Part shown: piece by piece, positions 11,454 to 23,475 of the stretch
Numbering within the stretch: the stretch's first letter is position 1
Layout of the letters: every line of letters begins with the position of its first letter
The notes under the pieces: generated by a model
Database searches by the model: none
Seen by the model: only the letters and a program-made list of their open reading frames with translations
What the model was told of the DNA's origin: nothing
Made by a program: the position numbers and the translations under genes
Assembly: GCA_004802725.1 (NCBI GenBank)
Contig: SGPM01000104.1
Span: 1 to 64,000 of the forward strand
From: Antrodiella citrinella
Lineage: Eukaryota > Basidiomycota > Agaricomycetes > Polyporales > Steccherinaceae
Reading direction: 5' to 3'
Length of the DNA stretch: 64,000 bases

Positions 11454-14400
11454 ATGTCCTCGTCGTCCACAACGGCTTGCTCGCGCTCGCCGTCGCCAGC
11501 GACTCCCGCAACCCCCGACTCAGATAACACCGACAATGTCGTCACCCAGGAAGACCTCTCGGCTTGGTGTCACTCCCTCTCGTCGCCCGCAGGTTATCTC
11601 ATTGGTGAAGAGTCACCTTTTTCAGCTGCACCTTTCAAGAAGCACACTACCCGCACTCTCAAACTTGAGGACATCATTCACGACGATGTAGTCACAGAGT
11701 CAGTTGTGTTTTACTGGTGAACCCCCTTTCGGACACTAAGTCCATAAACAGCAGTCCCGCCCCCGCAACCTCAGATTCATCGCCCAAATTCCTGATGTCA
11801 CGCTCCCCGTCGGTCTCTATGTCGAGCATCGAGGTCAAGGACCTTCTTGCTGGTACTCGCAATTCCATCACGTCCACACGGCCAGTGCCGCCGCCCCTGA
11901 CCCATATGCGAAGAGATACCACGGCCGGTCCCCAACGCGTCGTCTACCCCCCCAAGGAATCATGTTACAAGTACGTCTCCCTCCTTATCTTTAAGTTTTT
12001 ACAGTCAATTTATTGCGGCTTCACAGCCTGCCAATCATGGTTCCCTCGATTCCGGAAGGCGGCACGAAGTCTCGTGTAGAGACGCAAGTGCGCCTAACCG
12101 TGGACCTTGCTCATGCGAGCGCATCTTCCGGGGAGCCCTTCAAATATGACCGAGTGGGGAGCTGGAAATGGTTGAGATTGCCTAAGGGTACCAGTACAAA
12201 GCGCAGGGCGCGGAAGGAAGCGAAGATAGGTGAGTAATCTGACCCTGACTACTGCCGCTCCAAATAGAATTTCTTCTAACTGTATGAATTGCAGACGCTC
12301 CTCCCGAAGACACCCTTCATCTGACCACGGAGGTGACATGCGCATCTCCTCCTCATACGCGTGTATCGTGCTGCTCGAGCTGCCAAGGTCGCGAAGTACG
12401 TATTTCGCTCCGAGGTTTCAAGCGTTGCTTCGAACTGATTGGCTTTTAACATTACTAGGCGAAGCGAGTAGCCAGGAAGTTGGCAGCTCGCGTGAGACCG
12501 GCTCGATCAGATTCCGAATCACCAGACGACGCAAGGATCATCCCAGGCCGAGGCAAACATGAAGATACCACTAATCTTGTTCAGTTCAATTGTCCCGAAG
12601 TCCTCGATTTCTCGTCAGGATCGGTCGTTCTCCCTCTTCGAATCACTTGCTACTGCCGGCATCATCGCGAGAAAGTGGGCTTCAATGTCCACTTCACCAT
12701 GTTAGACCATAATGGACGGATCGTTGGCTCCGGTACCACACGGCCGATTATGATCACGGATGACCACAAGAGTACAGGTGTCAACGCAAAGAACAACCAA
12801 GGGAATACTGCGGACACGTCACCTAACCCGGAATGGCCGTACGGCACGATTGGTGACCTGCCTGACACGAGTGCAAAGCGTAAGAATTCGCGCCTGGACA
12901 CTACTGACCGCACCAAGAAGCGGACCAAACCGTACGACAGTGCAACGAGATCAGGCAAGGTCATCCGGCGACGAGGAAGCAATGCGTCCTTGGGTTCTCT
13001 TCAATCTCCTTTGGCGTCTGGTGCTGTGACTAGAGCACCAACGAGGTCACCTACTCCTGCTCAGATACTTCAGAGCGAGCCAATGACGATTGCTGCTGAG
13101 CAGCCTTCGTCGCCAGAACCCTTCGACCCTTCGGCCGCTGATGTGACGGCCACGATCATGGCCGCTTTGGAGAATCCTGCCACGCCCTCAGAGGAAGCCA
13201 GTGTCAGCTCCTTCGAGGATATATTCATGCCCGACGCGCGGTCTCAGTTGGAGCTCGATCTGGACTCGCATACATTCTCCCTGGACGAAATGACGAACTC
13301 CTTCCTCGATGCAGAACCTATGATTTCGACTCCTATGGCGTCCGAAGTCATGCAACCGATATCGTCATCGCACGCGCAGGCCGCGGCAAACTATATGCTC
13401 TTCAGCGACGATCCCCCGCCGTCCCTCCCTGGTTTGTCGCCTCCGAAGATTCACCGACTCATCCCGGCGCTGGGGCCGACGTATGGCGGAATCGAAGTCA
13501 CGATACTCGGTGCCAACTTCCATCCTGCGATGCAATTGAACTGTATCTTTGGCGATCTAGTTTCAAGTTCGACCCAAAGATGGAGTGACAACACGTTGGT
13601 GTGTCTTTTGCCCCCCAGCACAACGCCTGGGGTAGTTGGGGTATGGTTCGATGGGGTTGAGAAACATGATGACACCCCTCCGGTTTTGTTTACTTATACC
13701 GACGAAACGGACAGAGCTCTGTAAGTCTATTTCTCCTTGCTTTCTCTACGTATCCTCCCGTCCGAAACTGAACCTCGTACTTTTTCCCTCAGGATGGAGT
13801 TAGCGCTTCAAGTTGTTGGACTTAAGATGACTGGCAAGATCGAAGACGCTCGCAATGTGGCCATGCGTATCGTGGCAACCAGTGGGCCTGAAGATAATTC
13901 AGGCTCTATGGAGACGAATAGTGCCATGCAACTCTCCGCTGGACCTTCTAACCCATCCTCGGTCGATGTACGGCGCTTACTCCTTAGCCGCGCAGGGGAA
14001 ACCGAAGACTTCGAGACACTCATCCTGCGCTCACTTGCCATATTGGACGTCCCCTCCGCCGCCTCTTCGTCATCCACAGAGCGTATTATTTCGCACGGAA
14101 CAGCCAGCGGCCAAACTCTCCTGCACCTCGCCGCTCGCCTGAACTTTATCAAAGTCACGCAGTTCCTTTTGGATCACGAGATTGACGTCGACGCCAGAGA
14201 TCGGAGTGGCTGCACTGCGCTTCATCATGCTGCGATGATGAGCTCGACGGAATGCGCAAGGCTTCTCATCGAGGCTGGCGCGGCTCTTGATGTCGTAGAC
14301 GCACGTGGGAAGACGCCGGCGGAGGTTGCTCAGCCTGGATTCATTGGCAACTTCCATGCTATGTGCGGACGGAGGCAACGTGCATGGAGTATCAGAGACG

Positions 14401-15446
14401 AGAGGGAGGAGGAAGCTGCGTTTGCGGACGTTGAGGAGGACGGGTCGGAGGCGGATCTGGTACCTGCGAGGCTACCCTCGAGACGACGAATTGAGAGGTC
14501 GTCGTCGGTGAGGGAGAAGCCGGTGCAGCTGCGTCCTTCGGTGGAATTCCGGAATGTGTTTGATCGGAAATACGGATCATCACAAGACGCGTCTTCCTCC
14601 TCTTCATTACCCCTGGTACCAAACCCGTCTCAGGCGAAGGCGACAGAGTCGGGTATGGTGGACGAGAAGCAGCTCATGGCGACGATCATGGATATGGTCC
14701 AGCGCACGCTTGCGCAGATCCAACACCCGAATCTTCCTCAACTACCACATCTACGAGGCATACCCGTATGGGGTGCTCTTCCCCAGATGCAGATGCCACA
14801 GATGCCTGCGGTCTTCCCTGTTTACATGCCCCTTGCTGCCTTGCCTTCCATATCGGCGTTGTGGGGCGACAAGCGGCCAGAGGGTGTGCATGGTGCGGAG
14901 GGTGATGGCGTGGAGAAATCCTGGCGCGCAACTTGGGAGAAGTGGGTGGCGCTGGCGATGGCTGCGAAGACGAATGGGGAAGAGGCGCCACCGGCGTACA
15001 CCCCCCGTGAAGATGGGAAAGTCTTAGACGCGGATGTCAAATTGAAGTTGGAGAAGACTGCGTTGATCGAGGAAGTGGAGGAGGTCCCAGAGGCCGTTGT
15101 CCCTTCGCCGTCGACGAGTGCCCCGGAGACGATTTCGAGACGGGTGGGCTACTCTGAGGAGACGCCTGTACCCGAGCAAGAAGTCAAGTCGTATGGGTAC
15201 CGACCATCGAAGAAACAGTCACGCCGGGCGCAGAAGAAAGGAAGTGAGTAGACGTTTCTTACGTTACTCGTCGTTGATGAACTTAGCTGACGCTTTACTG
15301 TGCTCTTAGCAGACGACCGCATGTTGTTATTGTTCTGGGTCCCAGTCCTCCTCATTGGGTTGATTTGGGCGATGCTGCATACCATGCGCGTTGGCTTCGG
15401 CGCCGTCAAGGCTCTCGTCACTCTTCACGCCGGTCTCCGTGCGTGA
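11454..15446 (+). CDS. Mga2/Spt23-type membrane-tethered transcription factor (IPT + ankyrin + TM)
   Basis: In yeast, Spt23 and Mga2 are held in the ER membrane, sense lipid packing, are released by ubiquitin/proteasome processing, and switch on OLE1 (fatty-acid desaturase). Seven exons (11454-11698, 11752-11970, 12027-12229, 12295-12395, 12459-13720, 13793-15243, 15313-15446) give 1204 residues. The conserved core reads RITCYCRHHREKVGFNVHFT and PIMITDDHKSTG. An IPT/TIG domain follows (KIHRLIPALGPTYGG, TILGANFHPAMQ). Two ankyrin repeats come next (GQTLLHLAARLNFIKV, DRSGCTALHHAAMM). The last exon carries one transmembrane helix (LLLFWVPVLLIGLIWAMLH) near the carboxyl end, the same order as in yeast. 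The family call is strong. The target gene in this fungus is inferred. Confidence 0.9.
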
Positions 15447-16462
15447 ATGTGATTTTCCCTCTGTCCTCCTTCGCATTCGTGCTACATTCCTTCCGTTTTC
15501 CTTTCTTCCATTCTCTCGAGGATATACAATAGAGCTTGTATAGCTAGCTGTTCACTCCCTCAATTGTTTCTATGTTTTTATGTTTTTCATTAAGTAACTG
15601 ATGTTCTATTCTTCGTTTGCATATCGCGATATACAAGTGCACTACCTCCTCCCTTTGGCTGTGGAATACAAACAATCTGAATCATGTTCTACTGTCGTGG
15701 CACAAATTGAGAGCAGGGTTCCTAGGAGTCCAGTCAGGCTTGGTCCACTCTCGATCGGATAGTAGTCATCGGAAACTTCGAGAGCTCCCACACGGCGCAC
15801 CTAGCACTTATCCATCCTTCTCCACGAGGAATTCTTACAAGTCGGAGGAATCCAAAGTAAACGAACGTGATTTTCACTGGCCTCCGAGGAAGACCGTGTC
15901 CTATAGAACCCTGCCTAGATTGCCAATTATCATACGGGATTGGCACGGACGACGATTGGCCGGATTCAGCTGTGGGCGTGAGTGTGCTCCTTCGAGTTAG
16001 TAGCAAGGTGAGACCCTGTATGATGCAGATGACGCAAATGTGTCCGACTGGAATATAGTCTTTAAGCTTAGGCATGTATGATATCATGTATCGTCGCAGT
16101 GCATGAGGATCATGGAATGGACGCTCGAGGTGGACCCTCTTTGTGCTTTGCGGCGATGACGCTTTGGGCCTTTGTTAAGTTGTTGTTCATTCAGCTTTGT
16201 ACTTGATATTAGTATGATTAGACGTACAATGCTAGTCAGTACTCAGATAGGTACCCATGACAACAGCACAATGACCGAATTGAACGCATCGCGTCGCCCT
16301 GATCATGACAAGGTCGCATGAACGAGGTCCCTCCATTTCTCTTCCTTTCTTCCCTCCACACTCGCCGCGCAAAGTTGAGTGATACCTACAGGCAGCCCGA
16401 AACCGAGCTCGCCACAGTAAGTTTCATCTAAGGTTTCTCCATCGTCGAGGCCAACCAACGTC
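15447..16462. other. Intergenic region
   Basis: One kilobase between two plus-strand genes. It holds the 3' end of the Mga2-like gene and the promoter of the next. A minus-strand open frame at 15734-16087 has a plausible intron inside it but no recognisable domain. No RNA gene is seen. Confidence 0.4.
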
Positions 16463-17894
16463 ATGTCGTCGCGATCGGCTTCAGCGTCTGTGAGCTTGGT
16501 GGCCTCTCAACTCAAGTCCAAGCAGAACTAACGAAAGCATTTGCTCATAGAAAAAAGCGACGAGACAAGGACAAAAGCCATACGACCGTAAGGTATCGCC
16601 GAAGTCGCGTCCCGCGTCGTCGTCAGAGGCTGAACCAGAACGCGGGAATGAGGTCGCCACTACCACTAGTGGTAGTGGCACTGTCCCTGAACCTCAACCC
16701 CCAACGACGGTGCCCCTCCTACCTACGGCGTCAGGCACGTCTTCAGTTTCTCCGACTGGTCAGCTTGTTTCTGCCGCGCTCCCCGTGGACAGCAAACCCG
16801 CATTCAACTTTCGATCACAATACATTCGCACAGCGCAGCGCAACTACCCTTTCTTAGTTCCCGAGAACGACTGCGAGCTCATGCAGCTCGTCAACGGCGC
16901 ATACCGACCAGAACCCCAGCCGAACCCAGACTCCGAATCCTCGCAAGTGCAAGCGCAGGAGGCGTTCCACGTATGGGCGGAGAAACAGATGGAAATGGAG
17001 ATGCCACTGTGGGCACTCGGCCAGACGGCGGCGATGAACAGCGAGGAGGTGCGGAAGACAATGATGGACCATATGCGCGTGATGGTGGATAGTGTTGAGA
17101 TTATCGGGGTGCGTGCTACGACGCTAGACAATTCGGTCCACGGTACTGACTGATGTGCTTAATAGTTCAAACCGGACGGCGACGGCAGTGGGAGCGCCGA
17201 CGCAGACACCGACGTAGTATTCATCCCGATCCCAAATAACAAGTACACCATCCGGATGTGGGTCCACAAACACGGCCATGGCGCTCCATGGGAGCGGTTC
17301 TTCACTCTCGACTTCTTTGATACCGCTACAAACATGCCTGTCAACTCCCCGTTCAAGCAGTACGCGCTCTGGGGCGACAACGTGTTGTGGCACTCGCTGC
17401 GCCCTGCGTATATAGCAGATAAGAGCGTTGTTCCGCCTGGACGGGAGAACTTCATTGTGAAGGAGGGCGCGAATATCAAGTTTGCCCGGCCGGGGAAGAT
17501 GGATATCGTTTTTCAGGCTCGTATCCCCAATGTGCCGGCGACTGCGGATGAAGGAACGGAGGCGGCGAAAGGAAACATCACTGGCAACGATGGAGTTGCC
17601 AAGGAAGAAGAAGCAGAGTGGGACGAAGCTTGGGAGCGCATCTGGAATCCACGACCCAATGCAGTCTACAGCGATGAGGATGACGAGGATGATGATGAAG
17701 GGGCCGAAGAGGACGAATACGAAGATGCGTTAATGGAGGAGATGGAGTACGTATACCAGCAAGCGCGGGAGATATTGGGGCCAGGAGAAAAGCTCAGCAA
17801 GGAGGACAAAGCGATGTTATTGGAGGAGACGAGGCAAAATTTCCAAGAGGAGGGGAAACGTCAAAGGAGGATAGAGAAGTACGAGAGCACGTAG
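16463..17894 (+). CDS. Conserved acidic protein of unknown function
   Basis: I do not recognise a named family. Three exons (16463-16489, 16551-17108, 17166-17894) give 437 residues, with a first exon of only nine codons (MSSRSASAS). The first about 90 residues are Ser/Thr/Pro-rich. The middle looks like a folded domain with many aromatic residues (FRSQYIRTAQRNYPFLVPE, YTIRMWVHKHGHGAPWERF, NVLWHSLRPAYI, GANIKFARPGKMDIVFQAR). The tail is very acidic (EDDEDDDEGAEEDEYEDA) and ends in a charged helix. There is no signal peptide or membrane span. The acidic tail would suit a nuclear or chaperone-like role, but that is only a guess. A 24-bp perfect palindrome lies in its second exon. Confidence 0.7.
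16656..16679. repeat. Perfect 24-bp palindrome within a coding exon
   Basis: Each 12-base half is the exact reverse complement of the other, centred on actagt between 16667 and 16668. It begins gccactacca. It encodes Thr/Ser/Gly codons in the disordered amino part of the unknown acidic protein. Confidence 0.9.
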
Positions 17895-18176
17895 TATTTG
17901 AATGCATTGTTGCTTGCAACATCGTGCAAAGTAAGAATGCTGCTAGAATATATATTGATGATATTGTACCGGCCCATCGACGTATTTTGAATGATCAACG
18001 TGGTAGGGAGATATCAAATAAGAAGCATTTCTCCCTCTGTAGTTCGAACGATCCTGGACAGCAGCCCGGGATATCCTCGAGCAGCGAATATATAGCATTT
18101 GCCCAATGAAATGTGAAGATCCAGTGATACGCCAGGCCTCACAGGGAGAGTACCGAGTGTGCAAAGAGGCACGAAT

Positions 18177-19530
18177 TCAAGCAGGCGGCAAGAACGTCGT
18201 CCAGAGCACGATCGACACCGCACCCCAAACGACACTCCACCCAACCCACCATCTCCCCAGCGTAGGATTCTCCATCAAAAGATATGCCGCAGCCCAATAC
18301 GTCGTGGGCATCGCAGCAGCCTGACGCAGGATGATCTGAGTGTGGGACGCGAATATGTAGATGAGAGTGAGCAGGAGTGCATGGATCGCGTACGGAGCGA
18401 TGCTTGATGAGAGGAAAGGGGACGAAGAAGGTGGCTTCACTTGGGATGTTGCGGAAGAGGAGGTAAGGAAGAGGAGAAGCCGGGGTATTGTAGATTTCTG
18501 GATGTGCGTCGTGGTGAACCAGAGCAAGAGCACCAGTATAGGCGCGCACATCAAGAAGTTGGGTATTTGGCCGGGTGTCCAGTATTTCAGGAACCCGACG
18601 TTCCAGTATTTGACTTGGACGTAGGTGTAAATGAATGGAGGGAAATGAGAGCACCAGGGAGCTGGGGAGTCCACGGAGGTGCAAAATGCCGTGTAGGCGG
18701 CGTATTGGTGGGATATGAAGGGTACGAAGGTCGCTGTGGTATAAAGTAAGCATTCGGCTATGTGATTAAAAGAAACCTAGGATAAAAATCAGTAATTGAT
18801 CCAAGCTATTGACAAGACTGTTACTTACCTGTTTCCGATTGAGCGTAGGTTCGACAAGCAGACCCCATATAATGAAACCACTGAGCATGAACCCGTTTGA
18901 GCGGAACGTGCCCGCGAGTGTAAAACTACATGCTGCCCAGAGCCACTGAGAACGAGCGCAGTACAACATACCTACACAGATCAAAACTCAATGTCAAGTA
19001 AATGAAAAAAAACATGGAGACTGACCAGTGTATGACAAGTAGGTAAAGAATGGTTCACTGTACGCGACGAAACGTAAGGTGACTGGGCTCGTCGGAATGA
19101 GTGATAGTAATGCGGAGAGGTAAGCTGCTGTCGGAGAGTGGGTGTGGTGTAATGTGAGGTCGTAGAGCGTCGTAGATGAGCTAATGAAGCAGCATGCAAG
19201 GGTCCCCGCTGCGAGAAAAGCAGACCAGGACGTCGCATCCATTATGCCGATAAATTGGAGACATTTTGCAATGGTCTTCATGAGGAAAGGAGAGCCAGGG
19301 AAGAAGGCCCATTGGTGCTCGTAGACGTAGCCCGAGTATGCGAAGTGGAACACGTCCCAGCGGAGGAGCGGTAAAGCCCAGGAGCCATGTTCGACAAGTA
19401 ATTCGGGAGAACTATCGAACAATGGCAAATACGAGGCTAGAAAGATGAGAAACGCGGAGAGAAACCAAGAAACGGACGACCAGAGTCGAATTTGTTGAAG
19501 ATGGTGTTTTGGAAGATGACTGTCCTGCAT
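18177..19530 (-). CDS. gpi18: GPI mannosyltransferase 2 (GPI18/PIG-V)
   Basis: PIG-V/Gpi18 adds the second mannose to the GPI anchor precursor in the ER lumen. Three exons (19530-19026, 18971-18829, 18776-18177) give 415 residues, the expected size. It is a multi-span membrane protein. Diagnostic blocks include LLRWDVFHFAYSGYVYEHQW with the essential acidic residue in the first luminal loop, FFPGSPFLMK, LIPTSPVTLRFVAYSEPFFT and FRSNGFML. The carboxyl end has YWTPGQIPNFLMCAPIL and closes with a hydrophobic helix. The third exon begins at GTTTCT after a TCCTAG acceptor, the only choice that keeps phase. Only 117 bp separate this start from that of the divergent peroxin gene. Confidence 0.88.
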
Positions 19531-19647
19531 GAGTGTCAGTTGCTTGTGATTGTTGCACAAGTCTCATTTACGCAAGTCTCTTTCTTCAAAACTCGTCCAC
19601 CATGACCACAGTCATCTTGTAATTTTTTTTTCATTTCTACGACGACC

Positions 19648-21419
19648 ATGCCCAAGAATGCTCACGACAATCATATGGGTCTCCAAAACCAGTCTTTCAC
19701 AGAGTTTCTCAGCGCTGTCCCGTCCCCGCTCGTCACCGTTCTCGTCGGCCTTGCGCCCTTTATCGCTAGCGTACGACATGCCATAGACATCGTCAGCTGG
19801 CAGGCTCCTTGGGAAGAGAGCTGGCTTGCCATCGCTCTGTGGTGGGCTGCATGTTTACTAGGGGACGTGGCACTCAGGTATGTCCTATAGCTGCTCGTGT
19901 GCACGCAGTCATGACCGACATTTCTCTCGGATATCAGATACGTTCTCCCCATAGCGTTGCTTGCTGTTCTCTTCGTTGCCCGGTGGACATCCAAGCCACA
20001 CTCGTCACCACCACCGGTAACAGAGGACGCATTGCAGCGCACGATCGCTGACCTCTCAGCAATCCACGCCCTCCTCCCCCGTCTTCCCACTACACCCTCC
20101 ACCGCGCTCCCCATACTCCTGCGCGTATGTGCGCTCCTCTACCTCCCCTACCTTACCCTCACCTACCTCGTCCGCTTGCGCATCCTCGTCGCTATCGTAG
20201 GCACGCTCGCACTCACCTGGCGCGCCCGCTGGGCCGCGCTCATCCGCCGAGGCCTCTGGCGCAGCGCATGGATCCGCTGGGGAGCGTACCACGCCTGGTC
20301 TAGGCTCTCCGGTGTTCCGCTACCACCGCGCACACACTCCCCGCACACCCTCGTTGCGAAGTCCGCGGAGGTGGAGAAGAAGGCGACGAAGACGAGCCAG
20401 GAGATCAGGTTCTTGTTCACCGTGTATGAGAACCAGAGGTGGTGGATGGGCCTGGATTGGACGGCAGCGCTCCTCCCCGGCGAACGACCGTCGTGGTGCT
20501 CGGGGTCGCAGCTTCCTGTTGCGCCGCCGAGTGCGTTCACACTTCCCTCGTCTACGACGGCGTTCATGATGGAAGGCAAAACGCGTATGAAACGCACGGC
20601 GACATGGAGGTGGGAAGAGGAGGAATGGCGCGTGTTGGTGTGCAAGGAAGGTGGGAGTGGTTTGACAAGAATCGAGAGGCCGGTGCCAAACGGGGACGAC
20701 CTCGCTGCTGGGGCGAGTGCGAATAGGATTTTGAAGGCGGCGGGCAAGATGAGGAGTTCGACTCTGAGTGGGGCAGAAGGGACAGAGGACGGTGAGCAGC
20801 CAGGCGGAACAGGGAAGGTGGAGAGGAGTGGGAGCAGTGCAAGCACGGCAGGTGTGAAAGCGGCTGAGGTGGACGAGGAGATCTTCACGGACGTAGATGG
20901 TTGGGTGTACGGGGATAATAAGTGGGAGCATGGAAGTAACAAGGGTGGTATGGGTAAGGTACATCTTTCTCTGTCTTTCGTTTATGCTACACAAACTGAC
21001 GTATACTCTAGTACACTCGATACCGCCGTTGGACGCGTATCGCCGTCCTCAGCGAAACTATCGAGCCCGTCGGCCCAGGCGACGTCGGGATCCAAAAATC
21101 CAACCTCCCACCAGGCACACTCGCCCCTCTTCCCCTACCCATCTCCCCTCCCTCAACTATCTCCCCACCTGTGTCCACCACTACACCCTCTTTTCCTGGT
21201 CAGCTTACTTCACCACCTCCGAGTGCGACGACGAGCGAGTCTGCGTCCGTGCCGACGCCGTCGATCGCGCCGTGTGAAGATAAGGATGTGAACAGGCTGA
21301 GACAGAGGCTGCAGAATGTCGTGAAGCGGACGTCGTTGCTCAATACCTCCGGTGGTACGAATCATGGACGGACGGATAGTACGACGAGTTCGGGGTCGGT
21401 GGAGGTTGTTTCGCCGTGA
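19648..21419 (+). CDS. Peroxisomal membrane peroxin with dysferlin domain (Pex23/24/30 family)
   Basis: Proteins of this family sit in the peroxisomal membrane or in ER subdomains and control peroxisome number and size. Three exons (19648-19877, 19938-20958, 21012-21419) give 552 residues. Hydrophobic spans include FLSAVPSPLVTVLVGLAPFI, WLAIALWWAACLLGDVA and YVLPIALLAVLFVA, plus a further pair around LRVCALLYLPYLTLTYLV. The dysferlin-type tryptophan motifs are clear: FTVYENQRWWMGLDWTAALL (DysFN) and GWVYGDNKWE with KYTRYRRWTRIA (DysFC). An exon junction falls between the two DysFC halves. The tail is Ser/Pro-rich and low complexity. Which numbered yeast peroxin it corresponds to is not decided. 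Confidence 0.85.
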
Positions 21420-21570
21420 CCTGACAATCTCTTGTTGCTCCTTGTGTTGCTGGCAGGTGTATCTTGGTGAGGGGGCCGGTTTTTGATGTTCGAACGGGGT
21501 GTAATTGTACATAGTATATCTGGTGAACTTTTTCTGTAGAGTCCAGTATCGTATCTAGCTGTCTGTTCTT

Positions 21571-21966
21571 CTACCCTAGTACTTTATGATTATACACATT
21601 CAGTGGTAACCTCCTTGCTCTCACGAACTCTATCCCCAACCCAACTAGACCCGCCACCCCCGCACACGCCCCTACCCATATCTGCACCGCTCCGAACCCA
21701 AAGAGCCCATACCTCCCACCAACGCTATCAAACGTCCAATCATGCTTACGACCGGCATCGAGGAGGACACCGCAGATGATAGGTCCTGTGATTGCAGCGA
21801 CGCCTTTTATGGCTGTGACGGTCGACATTGCCGTTGACAGCTCTGCGGACGAAGAGGAACGAGAGTGGGAGGTAGTGACGGTGGTGGCGTCGTGATTGGG
21901 TTTGGATGCTGTTGTGCGTGTCGCGTCTGTGCACGCGGCGAACATCACAGAGACGAACCCGCCGCT
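21571..21966 (-). pseudogene. Carboxyl-terminal fragment of an MFS transporter
   Basis: One exon (21966-21571) reads SGGFVSVMFAACTDAT, a Ser-rich loop, then AMSTVTAIKGVAAITGPIICG and RYGLFGFGAVQIWVGACAG. This is the pattern of the last helices of monocarboxylate-permease-like MFS proteins. A usable acceptor (TTTAG) precedes it. No matching amino-terminal exons can be assembled upstream; only a doubtful piece around 22080-22260 remains. I read it as a decayed gene, but an intact gene with hard-to-see introns is possible. Confidence 0.5.
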
Positions 21967-23475
21967 CTAAATCCCCGTCACAATACAAACACACACAGAT
22001 CAAGAATCAGCATTGATTGTGGCGCAATGTTCGAAGGCCGAAGCCCAAATAGGCAACAGCAAGAAGGAAAGAAAGTCACAAGGGAAAGAAACGTACCAAA
22101 CACCCATCCCAGTGTCCCGCGAAACCCCATAGAACGAACGCCGCCACCGATTGAATGCGGTAGGAGAATACATATCCACGGCAGAACATGTTCTCACAGG
22201 AGACTCCTTGCGGACGGCAAAGAATGTCAGATGTGAACATCGAAGATGGGGTTGCGGGCAATTCGGGGCATTTGGATGATATACCGCACGCACGGGCCTG
22301 GGTAGGGGTATTATCACAAGGAAATTGAGGTATGCTTCGCAGTACTGTTACTCATTAGTAGCCTCTGGCTGACGATTCTTACATAGTTGTTCCAGTTTGA
22401 ATACCGGGTTGCTACATATGACCAGAAGATCAAGGTCACGGTGAGCACACGCATTCACCTTCCTGCATCCAGACATATTGATCATGTATACCAGCTTTAG
22501 ATATCCTCCCTACACGGCAGTGACGGCACCTACATTGTACTTACGTTTTCCACAGGGGTCACCGTGCAATGGGTCACAAACTGTCCACCATGTCCACAAA
22601 GCCCGTTCACCCGTCCACAATGTCCGCTCACCCGCCCACAACGCCCGCTTACGGCGGACACGTGGTACCGCTCACCCCAAACTATATCACTACACGAGAC
22701 AAAGACGAGATCGAAACAAAGGGGAGACGGGTAGATACGGTCCGTCGATCATTAACCCACCACCCCACAGCTTGGTGTGGGACAGGCAGCAATCGCACGC
22801 AACTCAACTCTTGGGAACTTGAATAATTATACGGCGTGCTGTGCTAGTCCATCTGAAAAACAAGTTGCCTCACACTTTGCACAAGTGCATCCTCTGAACT
22901 CTAAGTCAAGTTAATCTCCGAACCGGAAATGTGAATACTCTAACGTAAGTAGTGATAAACTATGTAACAACGCGATGTCTCTGTCGGGGAGTGATAATCG
23001 AGTGAAGGAGGAGAGACGGAGGTACAAGGTAACAGGAATCCTCTGGGTAGCGGTGAAGGGGGAGCATAGTGTAGGATAAGATGGGTAGTGATACGATGTG
23101 TGCGGGTGGATGAATGGGTGTGTGGCGTGACACGGTGTCTTTGTGTCGGTATCGAAATCGAAATCGTGGCCGAATGCACCCAATGCATAGTATACAATGG
23201 GCGAGGGTATGGGTGATGGACGTCGGGAGGGTATGTGGTTTGCGAAGGTGACGAAGAGACACAGCGACAGAGACACATGAAGTGGAAGATAGAATCTTGA
23301 CTTAACTTGCAGATGATGCTGGTGTAGGGCGGTGAGGTTTAAGATGAATGAAATGCGACGAAACGAAGCAAGAGCAGGTGAGTGGAAACCACTGAGGATT
23401 GGGTCGAGGAAGACAATGTCCAGGTCAAAAACTGAAACGAAGAAAAAAGGATGATCACCATGGATGCGCAAAGAA
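21967..23475. other. Intergenic region with possible transporter relics and chitin synthase 3' end
   Basis: No intact gene. 22080-22260 (minus) may be a worn piece of the transporter. 22591-22653 carries three 21-bp tandem units. The 23.0-23.47 kb part lies just downstream of the chitin synthase stop and is pyrimidine-rich on that gene's strand, as expected for a 3' untranslated region. The long open frame there (22911-23471, minus) is compositional. Confidence 0.5.
22591..22653. repeat. Three degenerate 21-bp tandem repeats
   Basis: Units at 22591-22611, 22612-22632 and 22633-22653 share the pattern cgtccacaatgtccgctcac with a few substitutions each. They are in intergenic DNA and follow a similar partial unit. 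Confidence 0.8.

Noticed and set aside
15734..16087. 117-codon minus-strand frame between the Mga2-like gene and the unknown acidic gene
   Set aside because: It contains a plausible intron, but no recognisable domain, and its codon content is not clearly coding. A plus-strand frame of similar length overlaps it.
22911..23471. 186-codon open frame on the minus strand just below the chitin synthase
   Set aside because: It is His/Pro/Ser/Thr-rich low-complexity sequence in the pyrimidine-rich 3' region of the chitin synthase transcript, with no domain and overlapping open frames in the other two phases.
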